This document shows positions 37,054-44,040 of a stretch of DNA of 64,000 nucleotides, in pieces. This stretch comes from Microbacteriaceae bacterium (GTDB lineage Bacteria; Actinomycetota; Actinomycetes; Actinomycetales; Microbacteriaceae). The notes under the pieces are model-generated. The model worked only from the letters and a program-made list of their open reading frames with translations, made no database searches and was not told the origin of the DNA. Positions within the stretch are counted from its first letter, which is position 1; each line of letters begins with the position of its first letter. The translations under genes were made by a program, and so were the position numbers. Location of the stretch: positions 1 to 64,000 of the forward strand of contig JANXTR010000009.1 of the NCBI GenBank assembly GCA_025352325.1, given 5' to 3'.

Positions 37054-37386
37054 GTGAGCACGTTCCCCGTCCCAGAGACGCTTGATTGGTTCGAGAGCGA
37101 GGCAATGTTCTGTAGGGGGCACCGGCTCGAACTTGAACGCCTGCCACACTACGGCTGGCTTGTCCGACGGATCGGTCTCGGCCGAAATCGTCCAGTAATC
37201 GCGTGCATTGATGACGTCGAGAACGGTGTGGAGTTGATGGAGATGCACGGAGGGTTCCGATGGACAACATTCGGGTCGCTACACGACGCGGTGACATATC
37301 TAGTGTGGGCTGCCCCGGAGCCGGGCGAAGAAAGATTCTTTGAGCGACGACTGGACCAAGCGTCAGGGATTGGCCGGCACCGTTGA
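37054..37386 (+). CDS. Hypothetical protein in the tRNA-Leu island
   Basis: This 110-aa protein starts at a GTG after GCAGGAG. It contains HYGWLVRRIGLGRNRPVIAC and DDVENGVELMEMHGGF, which read like a compact folded cytoplasmic domain. I do not recognise a family with certainty. It is followed with a 1-nt overlap by another small gene. Third-position G+C looks lower by eye than in neighbouring core genes, fitting transferred DNA. Confidence 0.55.
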   Translation: MSTFPVPETLDWFESEAMFCRGHRLELERLPHYGWLVRRIGLGRNRPVIACIDDVENGVELMEMHGGFRWTTFGSLHDAVTYLVWAAPEPGEERFFERRLDQASGIGRHR

Positions 37387-37646
37387 TGACGACACCCGAG
37401 CGCGCGCGACCAACAGCCTTGCCGCAGATCCCGGCCCCCCACTCCGCTCTTGCAAGTGATGAAAATGCGCTGGCCGCCAGTCTCGCGCATCTCGTGCGCA
37501 GCTGGGTCAGAGAGATTGCTCCCGTGCCGATCGGCGGCGGGGCGAGTCGAATCCCACGTTACCGGGGCTACCTCGATGGAAAGCTAACAACGGACGGCAG
37601 TGGGCTCTTACACCCGATACCTCAAGACAACGGACGGACCGGCTAA
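37386..37646 (+). CDS. Hypothetical small protein
   Basis: The 86-aa frame starts at an ATG that overlaps the previous stop (TGATG). It has a helical segment around ENALAASLAHLVRSWVRE and a Gly-rich end. No family is recognised, and codon use is not strongly typical, so it may be spurious. Confidence 0.35.
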   Translation: MTTPERARPTALPQIPAPHSALASDENALAASLAHLVRSWVREIAPVPIGGGASRIPRYRGYLDGKLTTDGSGLLHPIPQDNGRTG

Positions 37647-37649
37647 TAT
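37644..37649 (+). promoter_or_regulatory. -10 box, leaderless, MKRI-family gene
   Basis: TAATAT lies 6 nt before the ATG at 37656. It is one of the closest matches to TATAAT in the window. Confidence 0.6.
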
Positions 37650-37655
37650 CGCCCT

Positions 37656-38009
37656 ATGAAGCGCATTACCCTCGGCAGCGGTTCGCTGGTCACAGGCGAT
37701 GCGACTGTGGCTGCATTGCTTGACTACACGACGAGGGTGGCAGGATCCGAAAACAAGGTGACAGTCGAAATCACGGTTCTCGAAGAAGACGGTGAGACGT
37801 CCCTGCACATGCTTTCAATTGGCCAGGCCACTCAGTTCGAGGTCTCAGATGTCGACGGCGTCGTCGCCGACGAGGACCGTCTCTTCCCTGTGCCGGAGAT
37901 TCCGCAGGTGGGCATCAAGGGTGTGGTCGAGCAAAATGGCGATGCGGGGCGAACCGCTCAGGACATCGACGCGATCATGGCCGAACTTGATGAAGGCTTG
38001 GGGCAGTAG
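37656..38009 (+). CDS. Hypothetical protein paired with DUF7882
   Basis: This 117-aa protein begins MKRITLGSGSLVTGDATVAA and has an acidic C-terminus. It ends 2 nt before the DUF7882 gene, and similar pairs occur in Microbacteriaceae as far as I recall. A start of the same type survives at 39718 as a truncated copy. It is predicted cytoplasmic; the function is unknown. It has its own leaderless promoter and is probably the first gene of a two-gene operon. Confidence 0.75.
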   Translation: MKRITLGSGSLVTGDATVAALLDYTTRVAGSENKVTVEITVLEEDGETSLHMLSIGQATQFEVSDVDGVVADEDRLFPVPEIPQVGIKGVVEQNGDAGRTAQDIDAIMAELDEGLGQ

Positions 38010-38011
38010 CG

Positions 38012-38338
38012 ATGGGCAAGTTCATCTACGGGACCCCGTCGACCACTGTCGAGTTCGACGATCGCGTGCTCGCTCATCTCAAGGTCGTCATTCTGTCGAA
38101 GGTGCGCCGAGGCGAGAGCTTCACGTTTTCGTGGGAATACACGGCGGCCTCGGGAAGCGGCCACAGCTCGATCTGGGTGCACCCGACGATCCCTCTCCAG
38201 TTCGACTTCTCAGGAAGTCGCGAGCCGCGCCTCAACCGTAGTTGGGTCGAGCAGCTCGCTCAGCTGTCGAACAGCCCGGGTGGGCTTCGCGTGATTCCTG
38301 AACCGCCCGACACGGAGGGCACGGCACTCTCGCGATAG
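38012..38338 (+). CDS. DUF7882 family protein
   Basis: This 108-aa protein has MGKFIYGTPSTTVEFDDRVL, ESFTFSW and SSIWVHPTIPLQFDF, the pattern of DUF7882, a family found in multiple copies in Microbacteriaceae and often mislabelled as ATP-dependent DNA ligase. No ligase motif (KxDG) is present. It is coupled to the upstream gene (2-nt gap). The role is unknown; the small beta-rich fold and chromosomal spread suggest a binding or regulatory function. Confidence 0.8.
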   Translation: MGKFIYGTPSTTVEFDDRVLAHLKVVILSKVRRGESFTFSWEYTAASGSGHSSIWVHPTIPLQFDFSGSREPRLNRSWVEQLAQLSNSPGGLRVIPEPPDTEGTALSR

Positions 38339-38719
38339 GTATGCCGTCGGCGGCATGGCGACCCCCAGTTCCTTTTGCCTTCAGGTATATCCACTTTGGG
38401 GGCCGACCACGTTGTTGGACTAACCTGCGCGCGGACAGGTATTCCGACGTCAGACGCCGGTTGGCAGTGCTCTTCGTAGTCACGCCCGACTCCGCCACAC
38501 GTGTTGGTGGGGAAGTCAACCCCTTGAGGGCGGCCGCTCGAAGAATCTAACTTCATGGTGTGGCTCACGGCATTTCGAGCGAATCTCCTCGAGTTGCCCG
38601 CGAAGCGTGAGCCGAAGAGGCAAGGCTGTCGGCACGGTGTTCCCACACCGATTCCAGCAGCATGGCGGCCTTGCCTCGCAAAGACTTCCCCAAGAGCCGC
38701 TCAGAGGCTCATCGCGAAG
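38339..38719. other. Gene-free stretch between island and truncated permease
   Basis: No convincing gene is seen on either strand; open frames here lack starts, ribosome sites and recognisable motifs. The end holds a large hairpin (38617-38677). The junction between island DNA and the older permease gene must lie near 38700, but no copy of the tRNA 3' end was found to mark it. Confidence 0.5.
38617..38677. repeat. Nested inverted repeat near the island edge
   Basis: GAGGCAAGGC (38617-38626) pairs with GCCTTGCCTC (38668-38677). Between them GGTGT and ACACC form an inner stem around TCCC. It could be an element end, a terminator or a recombination scar. Confidence 0.45.
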
Positions 38720-39095
38720 CAGCGCATCCGTCGCCGCCTGGCTTGCGGTCGTCGGCATCCTCATCCTCTTCGCCGTCGCGCTCGCCAGGATCGCCAGGAT
38801 CGCCGTCATCGCCGGACTCTCGGCCAAGACGGTCGACGGGGCGAGCGCGTTCAGCTATCCCCTGATCTTCCTGCCGTTCATCAGTTCGGCCTTCGTCCCG
38901 ACGGCGTCGATGCCCGGTCCGGTGGCGTGGTTCGCCGAGCACCAGCCGGTCACCTCGATCGTGAACACGGTGCGGGCCCTGTTCTCGCAGCAGCCGGTGG
39001 GCACCGAGATCTGGGTGGCCCTCGCGTGGCTGCTCGCCCTGCTCGTGGTCGCGTACGTCGTCGCCGTGGGCATCTACCGCCGCAAGATCTCCTAG
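38720..39095 (+). pseudogene. ABC-2 type transporter permease, 3' fragment
   Basis: The last 120 or so residues of a DrrB-like ABC-2 permease remain: GLSAKTVDGASAFSYPLIFL, PFISSAFVPT, EHQPVTSIVNTVRALF and a final helix ending in YRRKIS. The N-terminal half and the ATPase gene are absent upstream, replaced by island DNA. A 9-bp tandem duplication (AGGATCGCC twice, 38786-38803) adds residues to a helix. Non-functional remnant. Confidence 0.8.
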
Positions 39096-39119
39096 AAATC
39101 GGATGTCGTCGGCCGGCGA

Positions 39120-39125
39120 TACTGT
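39120..39125 (+). promoter_or_regulatory. -10 box, leaderless, VOC gene
   Basis: TACTGT lies 6 nt before the ATG at 39132. Confidence 0.5.
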
Positions 39126-39131
39126 GCCGCC

Positions 39132-39530
39132 ATGGACTTCATCGTGACCCGCATCATCACCGACGACGTCGAGGCGCTTGTCTCCTTCTACGAGAGGGTG
39201 ACCGGGGTCGCCGCCGACCGCATCCACCCGCTGTTCGCCGAGTTGCGCACCGCATCCGGCACGCTGGCGATCTCGAGCAGCGACACGGTGCGGGCGATGG
39301 GGGAGGGGGCGGCCGAGGCCGGGGACAACCGCAGCGTCATCCTGGATTTCAAAGTGGATGACGTCGATGCGATCTACCCGACCCTCACCGACGCGGTCGA
39401 CACCTTCGTGAACGAGCCGACCACCATGCCGTGGGGCAACCGCTCGCTGCTGTTCCGCGACCCGGATGGCAACCTGGTCAACTTCTTCACGCCGGTCACC
39501 GATCGCGCGCAGGAACGCTCGGCGCGCTGA
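39132..39530 (+). CDS. VOC (glyoxalase/bleomycin resistance-like) family protein
   Basis: This 132-aa protein has two beta-alpha-beta-beta-beta modules of the VOC fold: FIVTRIITDDVEALVSFYER at the start and SLLFRDPDGNLVNFFTPV near the end, the latter typical of the second metal-binding strand. Possible roles include dioxygenase, lyase or drug binding; nothing in the context decides. It is a single gene with its own leaderless promoter. Confidence 0.85.
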   Translation: MDFIVTRIITDDVEALVSFYERVTGVAADRIHPLFAELRTASGTLAISSSDTVRAMGEGAAEAGDNRSVILDFKVDDVDAIYPTLTDAVDTFVNEPTTMPWGNRSLLFRDPDGNLVNFFTPVTDRAQERSAR

Positions 39531-39717
39531 GCACGGGCTGAGCGGCGGCGGAGCGACCGGCACTGCTGAACGGAACACGGCGAGCAGTGGGACGGGATCA
39601 GGGTCGGCCCCCGTACCGGTCATGCGGGTGAGACATTCGTGTCAAGAAGACGTCCCGCCGACGCCCACCCCGGACCACGACGCCACGCAAGGCGATCGGT
39701 GGGCGGTGGGCGGCGGC

Positions 39718-39771
39718 ATGAAGAGGATCAGCTACGGGGCGGGCAGCTTCGTCACCTCCGCGGGCATCGCG
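39718..39771 (+). pseudogene. Truncated paralog of the MKRI-family gene
   Basis: An ATG opens MKRISYGAGSFVTSAGIA, which matches the start of the gene at 37656 (MKRITLGSGSLVTGDATVA) at about 10 of 19 residues. The similarity ends where the SDR gene's stop begins on the other strand. It is a cut-off copy. Confidence 0.55.
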
Positions 39772-40599
39772 CTAGTTCATGCCGAGGGTGCGTCGGATGA
39801 ATCCGTCGAATGCGCGGTCGGGGAGGATCCGCTTCACGAACAACACCAGCGACGCACCCCCGCCCACCGCGTACCGGGTCTTCGGTCGGCGCGCGGTGAC
39901 GGCGCGGCCGATGGCGCGTGCGACGACGATCGGATCCGACGCGAGCCGCTCGCCGTTGATGCGCCGATAGTTGGCGGCCAGCTTGCGGGCCTGCTCGCCG
40001 TACGCGGAACCGACGGAGGCCGCATCCAGCGTGTCGGCCGAGATGCCCGCCCACTCGGACCTGATGATGCCCGGCTCGATCACGACGACTTTGATGCCGA
40101 AGCCGGCGGTCTCCGCGCGCAGGCTGTCGCTCAGCCCCTCGACCGCGAACTTGGTCGCGTGGTACCAGCTGCCGAGCGGCTCCCAGATCTTGCCCCCGAC
40201 GGACGAGACGTTGACGATGTACCCGTCCTTCTGGGCGCGCTGGTGGGGGAGCACCAGCTGCGTCAGCCGGGCGAGGCCGAAGACGTTGACCTCGAACTGG
40301 CGGCGAGCCTCGGCGATCGGGACGTCCTCGAGGGCGCCGTACGAGCCATAGCCGGCATTGTTGACCAGCACGTCGATCCGACCCTCGTCCGCGATGATCC
40401 TGTCGACGAGGGCGACTATCGAGGCGTCGTCGGTGAGGTCGGCGGCGGCGACGTGGATGCCGGCAGCAGCGAGGCCCTGCATCCGGTCGACCCGGCGAGC
40501 GGCTGCATAGACGCTGAAGCCGAGACCGAGCAGGTGGTGGGCGGTGGCCTCACCGATGCCGGAGGAGGCTCCGGTGACGAGGGCGATCTTGTTCGGCAT
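39772..40599 (-). CDS. Short-chain dehydrogenase/reductase
   Basis: This 275-aa SDR has TGASSGIGEATAHHLL, DVLVNNAGYG, and the active-site pair in GSWYHATKFAVEG. The C-terminal extension includes a hydrophobic stretch (GASLVLFVKRILP) like the retinol/ketoacyl-type SDRs that touch membranes. The substrate is unknown. It is divergent from a TetR gene with a repeated GGTTAC sequence in the gap, so it is probably repressed by that regulator. Confidence 0.9.
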   Translation of the reverse strand: MPNKIALVTGASSGIGEATAHHLLGLGFSVYAAARRVDRMQGLAAAGIHVAAADLTDDASIVALVDRIIADEGRIDVLVNNAGYGSYGALEDVPIAEARRQFEVNVFGLARLTQLVLPHQRAQKDGYIVNVSSVGGKIWEPLGSWYHATKFAVEGLSDSLRAETAGFGIKVVVIEPGIIRSEWAGISADTLDAASVGSAYGEQARKLAANYRRINGERLASDPIVVARAIGRAVTARRPKTRYAVGGGASLVLFVKRILPDRAFDGFIRRTLGMN

Positions 40600-40615
40600 G
40601 GAGTGTCCTTAGTAA

Positions 40616-40631
40616 GTAACTGGATGGTTAC
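40616..40631. promoter_or_regulatory. TetR operator candidate, SDR side
   Basis: GTAACTGGATGGTTAC is an inverted repeat with GTAAC/GTTAC arms, 17 nt upstream of the SDR start. A related TAGTTGGTTACC half occurs at 40668-40679. Confidence 0.55.
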
Positions 40632-40667
40632 CCCACCCTGGCACGCCGGGGAACATTCGTCAATATC

Positions 40668-40679
40668 TAGTTGGTTACC
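40668..40679. promoter_or_regulatory. Second GGTTAC operator half, TetR side
   Basis: TAGTTGGTTACC resembles the right arm of the 40616 site. It sits just upstream of the TAGAAT box of the regulator gene, a position suited to autoregulation. Confidence 0.4.
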
Positions 40680-40681
40680 TT

Positions 40682-40687
40682 TAGAAT
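40682..40687 (+). promoter_or_regulatory. -10 box, leaderless, TetR gene
   Basis: TAGAAT lies 6 nt before the ATG at 40694. Confidence 0.6.
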
Positions 40688-40693
40688 CTCTCC

Positions 40694-41251
40694 ATGCCTC
40701 CCGACGCGAGCGACACCAAGCGACGCATCCTCGCGGCCGCGCGCGACGAGTTCTCGATGTACGGCCTCGCGGGCGCCCGCATCGATCGCATCGCCGAGAA
40801 GGCCGACGCCAACAAGCGATCGATCTACGTGCACTTCGGCCCGAAGGAGACCCTGTTCGCGGTCGTGATCGAGCAGACGCTGACGGATCTCGAGGCGAAT
40901 GTCCCCTTCGACGCGGGCGATCTGCCCGGCTACGCGGGCCGGATGTTCGACTATCTGATCGTCCACCAGCATGTCGGCCGCATCCAGATCTGGGCCCAGT
41001 TGGAGAACGCGCCGACGACGGTCGCCGAGACGGCGTCGTACGGTCGCAAGGTGGCGGCGCTCACCGCCGCGGGAGACGCGGATGCCATCGACACGCTCGC
41101 GCTGACGATCGCGGCCGTCGGCTCGTGGCTGCTGGCGAGTCCGGCGCTGCGCGCTCAGGCGGCCGACCCCGAGTTCTCGCAGCGGCGACTCGCGCAGGTC
41201 CGCCGCAATCTGGTCGCGGCGGTCGAGCGGATCCGCACGCGGCGGGCTTAG
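40694..41251 (+). CDS. TetR-family transcriptional regulator
   Basis: This 185-aa protein has an N-terminal HTH (AGARIDRIAEKADANKRSIYVH, about 24-45) in the AcrR style. It is divergent from the SDR gene and probably represses it and itself through the GGTTAC repeats. Its stop codon overlaps the convergent transglutaminase-like gene. Confidence 0.9.
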   Translation: MPPDASDTKRRILAAARDEFSMYGLAGARIDRIAEKADANKRSIYVHFGPKETLFAVVIEQTLTDLEANVPFDAGDLPGYAGRMFDYLIVHQHVGRIQIWAQLENAPTTVAETASYGRKVAALTAAGDADAIDTLALTIAAVGSWLLASPALRAQAADPEFSQRRLAQVRRNLVAAVERIRTRRA

Positions 41252-42036
41252 CCCAGCCGCACCAACTCGAACAGGTCGTCGTCGGGCAACATGTCGGAGA
41301 CGGCGGAGACCTCGAGGTGGTCGAGCGTGACGACGCCGCGGCGGGTCGAGAGGAACGCGGTGTCCGAGGCGTCGCGCCCCGTCGCGATCCGCATGAACGT
41401 GGAACGGGGCGCGAGGGTGGTCGCGTCGACGACGTACCAGTCGCCCTCGACATAGGCCTCCGCGACGGCATGGAAGTCCATCGGGTCGAGGCCGGGCGCG
41501 AACACCGAGACCAGCCGGGCGGGCACGTCGAGCGCGCGCAGGAACGCGATCACGAGGTGGGCATAGTCGCGGCACACCCCTCGACGCGAGAGCAGGGTCG
41601 CGACGGCGCCATCGGTCGGCTGGCTGGATCCGGGGACGTACGCGAGGCTCTGGCCCACCCACGAGCTGACACCCGCCAGCAGATCGCGGCCGACGAGCCC
41701 CTGGAACTCGACGCGCGCGACCGCTCCGAGGGTGTCGGATTCGCAGTAGCGGCTCGGGCGCAGGTACCGGATCTCGTCGATCGACGGCTGGTCGACGGCT
41801 GGCATCACGCCGAACTTGGTGACCGAGTAGAGCACCCGCGCGGGGCCGGCGCCGATGTCGACGACGTGCAGCCGCGCCCCGTGCTGGTCGAGCACGACCT
41901 GCGGAAGGAGCGATATCCCGCCCTGGGTGATCATGATCCGATCGCTGGCGGTCACATCAGCGACCGCCATCGACAGGATGAGGGTGGCCGGGCTGGACGC
42001 GGTGACATCGAGGTGGACGGTCGCGGCGCGCTGCAC
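41248..42036 (-). CDS. Transglutaminase-like cysteine protease-fold protein
   Basis: This 262-aa protein has an N-terminal beta-rich domain (about 1-130) and a transglutaminase core with the triad Cys in SRRGVCRDYAHL, His in MDFHAVAEAYV and Asp in WYVVDAT. No signal peptide is seen. Such proteins are mostly uncharacterised peptidases or amidases; several in actinobacteria neighbour peptide-ligase-like genes, which are not present here. It is divergent from the TetR-MFS operon. Confidence 0.85.
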   Translation of the reverse strand: MQRAATVHLDVTASSPATLILSMAVADVTASDRIMITQGGISLLPQVVLDQHGARLHVVDIGAGPARVLYSVTKFGVMPAVDQPSIDEIRYLRPSRYCESDTLGAVARVEFQGLVGRDLLAGVSSWVGQSLAYVPGSSQPTDGAVATLLSRRGVCRDYAHLVIAFLRALDVPARLVSVFAPGLDPMDFHAVAEAYVEGDWYVVDATTLAPRSTFMRIATGRDASDTAFLSTRRGVVTLDHLEVSAVSDMLPDDDLFELVRLG

Positions 42037-42088
42037 CTGCTGATCCTGTCACGTCGCCGGCCCCGGGCTTGCAACAGAGACCGTCGTC

Positions 42089-42104
42089 TGGGACAGTTGT
42101 CCCA
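42089..42104. promoter_or_regulatory. Operator candidate upstream of TetR-MFS operon
   Basis: TGGGACAGTTGTCCCA has 7-nt perfect arms TGGGACA/TGTCCCA with a 2-nt centre. It lies 30 nt before the TetR GTG start, where it could control both that operon and the divergent gene. Confidence 0.6.
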
Positions 42105-42134
42105 CTTCGGCGCCACCGCCGACCAGGAGGCACT

Positions 42135-42743
42135 GTGTCCCGCATCCCCGCCACCGAGCGTCGCGCCGCGCTCGCGCACGCGGCACTGGCCGTGATCTCG
42201 CGCGACGGGCTCGCCGCCGCTACGACCCGCGCGATCGTGGCCGAGGCTGGGATGCCACTGGCCAGCTTCCACTATGCGGTCGCCTCCCGCGATGAGCTGC
42301 TCCGCGATGTCGTCGAGCTGGTCGTGGCGGAGGAGGGCGTCGCGGCTCTCGCCCCGCTGCTGGCGAAGGCGGGCAGCATCCGCGAAGCCGCGAAGCTCGC
42401 CCTCAGCGGCTATCTCGAGTTCGTCCGCCGCGACCCCGGCCACGAGCAGGCCATGTTCGAGCTGACCCAGTACGCGCTCCGCACCCCCGGGCTCTCCGAC
42501 CTGCCCGCCGAGCAGTACGCCCGCTACCACGCGCTCGCGACCGAACTTCTCGATGCCGCGACCGCCCAGCTCCACCCCGACTGGAGTGTCCCGATGCCCG
42601 ACCTCGCCCGCCTGCTCGTGAGCTTCACCGACGGCCTGACCCTGGCCTGGCTCGCGGATCGGGATGATGCCGCGGCCGCCCGCAGCATCGATCTGGCCGC
42701 CGTCGCGATCGCCGGTTTCGCGCGCGAGAAGGTGCGCGCATGA
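42135..42743 (+). CDS. TetR-family transcriptional regulator
   Basis: This 202-aa protein has an HTH (AATTRAIVAEAGMPLASFHYAV, about 26-47) and a TetR_C-like ligand domain. The GTG at 42135 is chosen for its strong AGGAGG site; an upstream in-frame codon would place the palindromic operator within the gene. The ATG of the MFS gene overlaps its stop by 4 nt, so regulator and transporter are co-translated. Confidence 0.9.
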   Translation: MSRIPATERRAALAHAALAVISRDGLAAATTRAIVAEAGMPLASFHYAVASRDELLRDVVELVVAEEGVAALAPLLAKAGSIREAAKLALSGYLEFVRRDPGHEQAMFELTQYALRTPGLSDLPAEQYARYHALATELLDAATAQLHPDWSVPMPDLARLLVSFTDGLTLAWLADRDDAAAARSIDLAAVAIAGFAREKVRA

Positions 42744-44035
42744 CCGCGGAGACCCCGGTCGTCAACCCTGCTGCTCCCGTCGAGACGCCGAGCGTTTTCG
42801 CCGAACCCACGAAGCTCGTCACCGGCGGCTGGATCGGCGCCTTCGCCGCGGCCTGGCTCGGCATCTGGATGGCGCAGCTCGCCCCCTTCCAGCAGGTGCT
42901 GCCCGTGCAGGTCGCCGCCAAGATCCACTCCACCCACTGGCAGGACTCGGTCGTCGCGTTCGGCATCATCTCGGGGATCGCCGGGTTGTGCGCGCTGATT
43001 GCGTTCCCGCTGACCGGGGCGCTCAGCGATCGCACCACCTCGCGCTTCGGACGCCGGCGTCCGTGGATCCTCGGCGGCACCATCCTGTTCGCCCTCGCCC
43101 TGGTCGCGCTGGGGCTGCAGACCGAGCTGCTCGGGATCGGCTTCTGCTGGTCACTCGCCATCGTCGGCTTCTGCGTGCTGACCTCGGCGCTGACCGCGAC
43201 GATCTCCGACCAGGTGCCTGTACGGCAGCGCGGGATCGCGTCGAGCTGGATCTCGGCCCCGCAGGCGATCGGCACGATCCTCGGCATCGTGCTCGTGACG
43301 ATCCTGATCACCGATCAGGCCTTCGGGTATCTCGCCCTCGCGATCCTGCTGCTGGTCCTGGTGCTCCCCTTCCTGCTGCGGGCTCCGGATGCGCAGCTCT
43401 CGCGTGCGGACCGCCCGGCCTTCACGCTCGCCGCCCTGGTGCAGGGCATGTGGATCTCGCCCCGCAAGCACCCGGACTTCGGCTGGACGCTGCTCAGCCG
43501 CATCCTGGTCAACGTCGGCAACGCGCTCGGCACCGGCCTGCTGTTCTACTTCCTCGAGTTCGGCCTGCACATGTCGGAGTCCGACGCCAACGACTCGCTG
43601 CTCATCCTGGTCGCCGTGTACCTGGTCGGGGTCGTCAGCTCATCACTCGTCGCCGGACGGCTCAGTGACCGGCTCGGCCGCCGCAAGCCGTTCGTGATGG
43701 TGAGCGCGGTGCTGCAGGGGATCGCGGCTCTGATCCTGGCGCTGTTCCCGGTGTTCCCGGCGGCGGTCGCGGGCGGGCTGATCCTCGGCCTCGGCTACGG
43801 ATGCTTCCTCGCCGTCGACCAGGCGCTCGCCACCCAGGTGCTGCCGGATCCGGCCGACCGCGGCAAGGATCTCGGCATCATGAACATCGCCACCGCTGTC
43901 CCGCAGGCGGCGGCGCCCCTGCTCGGCGCGCTCGTGGTCGCGTCCCTCGGCGGATTCGCGGGGCTGTTCGTGCTTTCCGCCATCGCCGCGGTGCTCGGCG
44001 CGATCGCCATCCTCCCGATCAAGACGGTGAAGTGA
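42740..44035 (+). CDS. MFS transporter (SLC45/sugar-symporter-like)
   Basis: This 431-aa, 12-helix inner-membrane protein has the repeated motif A (GALSDRTTSRFGRRRPWI in the first half, GRLSDRLGRRKPFV in the second), resembling the SLC45/GPH-like branch. Import or export of a small polar compound used by the two enzymes that follow is inferred. Confidence 0.88.
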   Translation: MTAETPVVNPAAPVETPSVFAEPTKLVTGGWIGAFAAAWLGIWMAQLAPFQQVLPVQVAAKIHSTHWQDSVVAFGIISGIAGLCALIAFPLTGALSDRTTSRFGRRRPWILGGTILFALALVALGLQTELLGIGFCWSLAIVGFCVLTSALTATISDQVPVRQRGIASSWISAPQAIGTILGIVLVTILITDQAFGYLALAILLLVLVLPFLLRAPDAQLSRADRPAFTLAALVQGMWISPRKHPDFGWTLLSRILVNVGNALGTGLLFYFLEFGLHMSESDANDSLLILVAVYLVGVVSSSLVAGRLSDRLGRRKPFVMVSAVLQGIAALILALFPVFPAAVAGGLILGLGYGCFLAVDQALATQVLPDPADRGKDLGIMNIATAVPQAAAPLLGALVVASLGGFAGLFVLSAIAAVLGAIAILPIKTVK

Positions 44036-44040
44036 CCCGC

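Noticed and set aside
38012-38338. ATP-dependent DNA ligase, as relatives are sometimes labelled
   Set aside because: 108 residues, no KxDG nucleotidyl Lys motif.
38260-38646. Minus-strand frame in the gene-free stretch
   Set aside because: No ribosome site, no recognisable family and it runs into the DUF7882 gene; treated as non-coding.
38339-39100. Second copy of the tRNA 3' end as attR
   Set aside because: No GGTTCGAGTCCCAGCG-like sequence was found by eye; the right border stays undefined.
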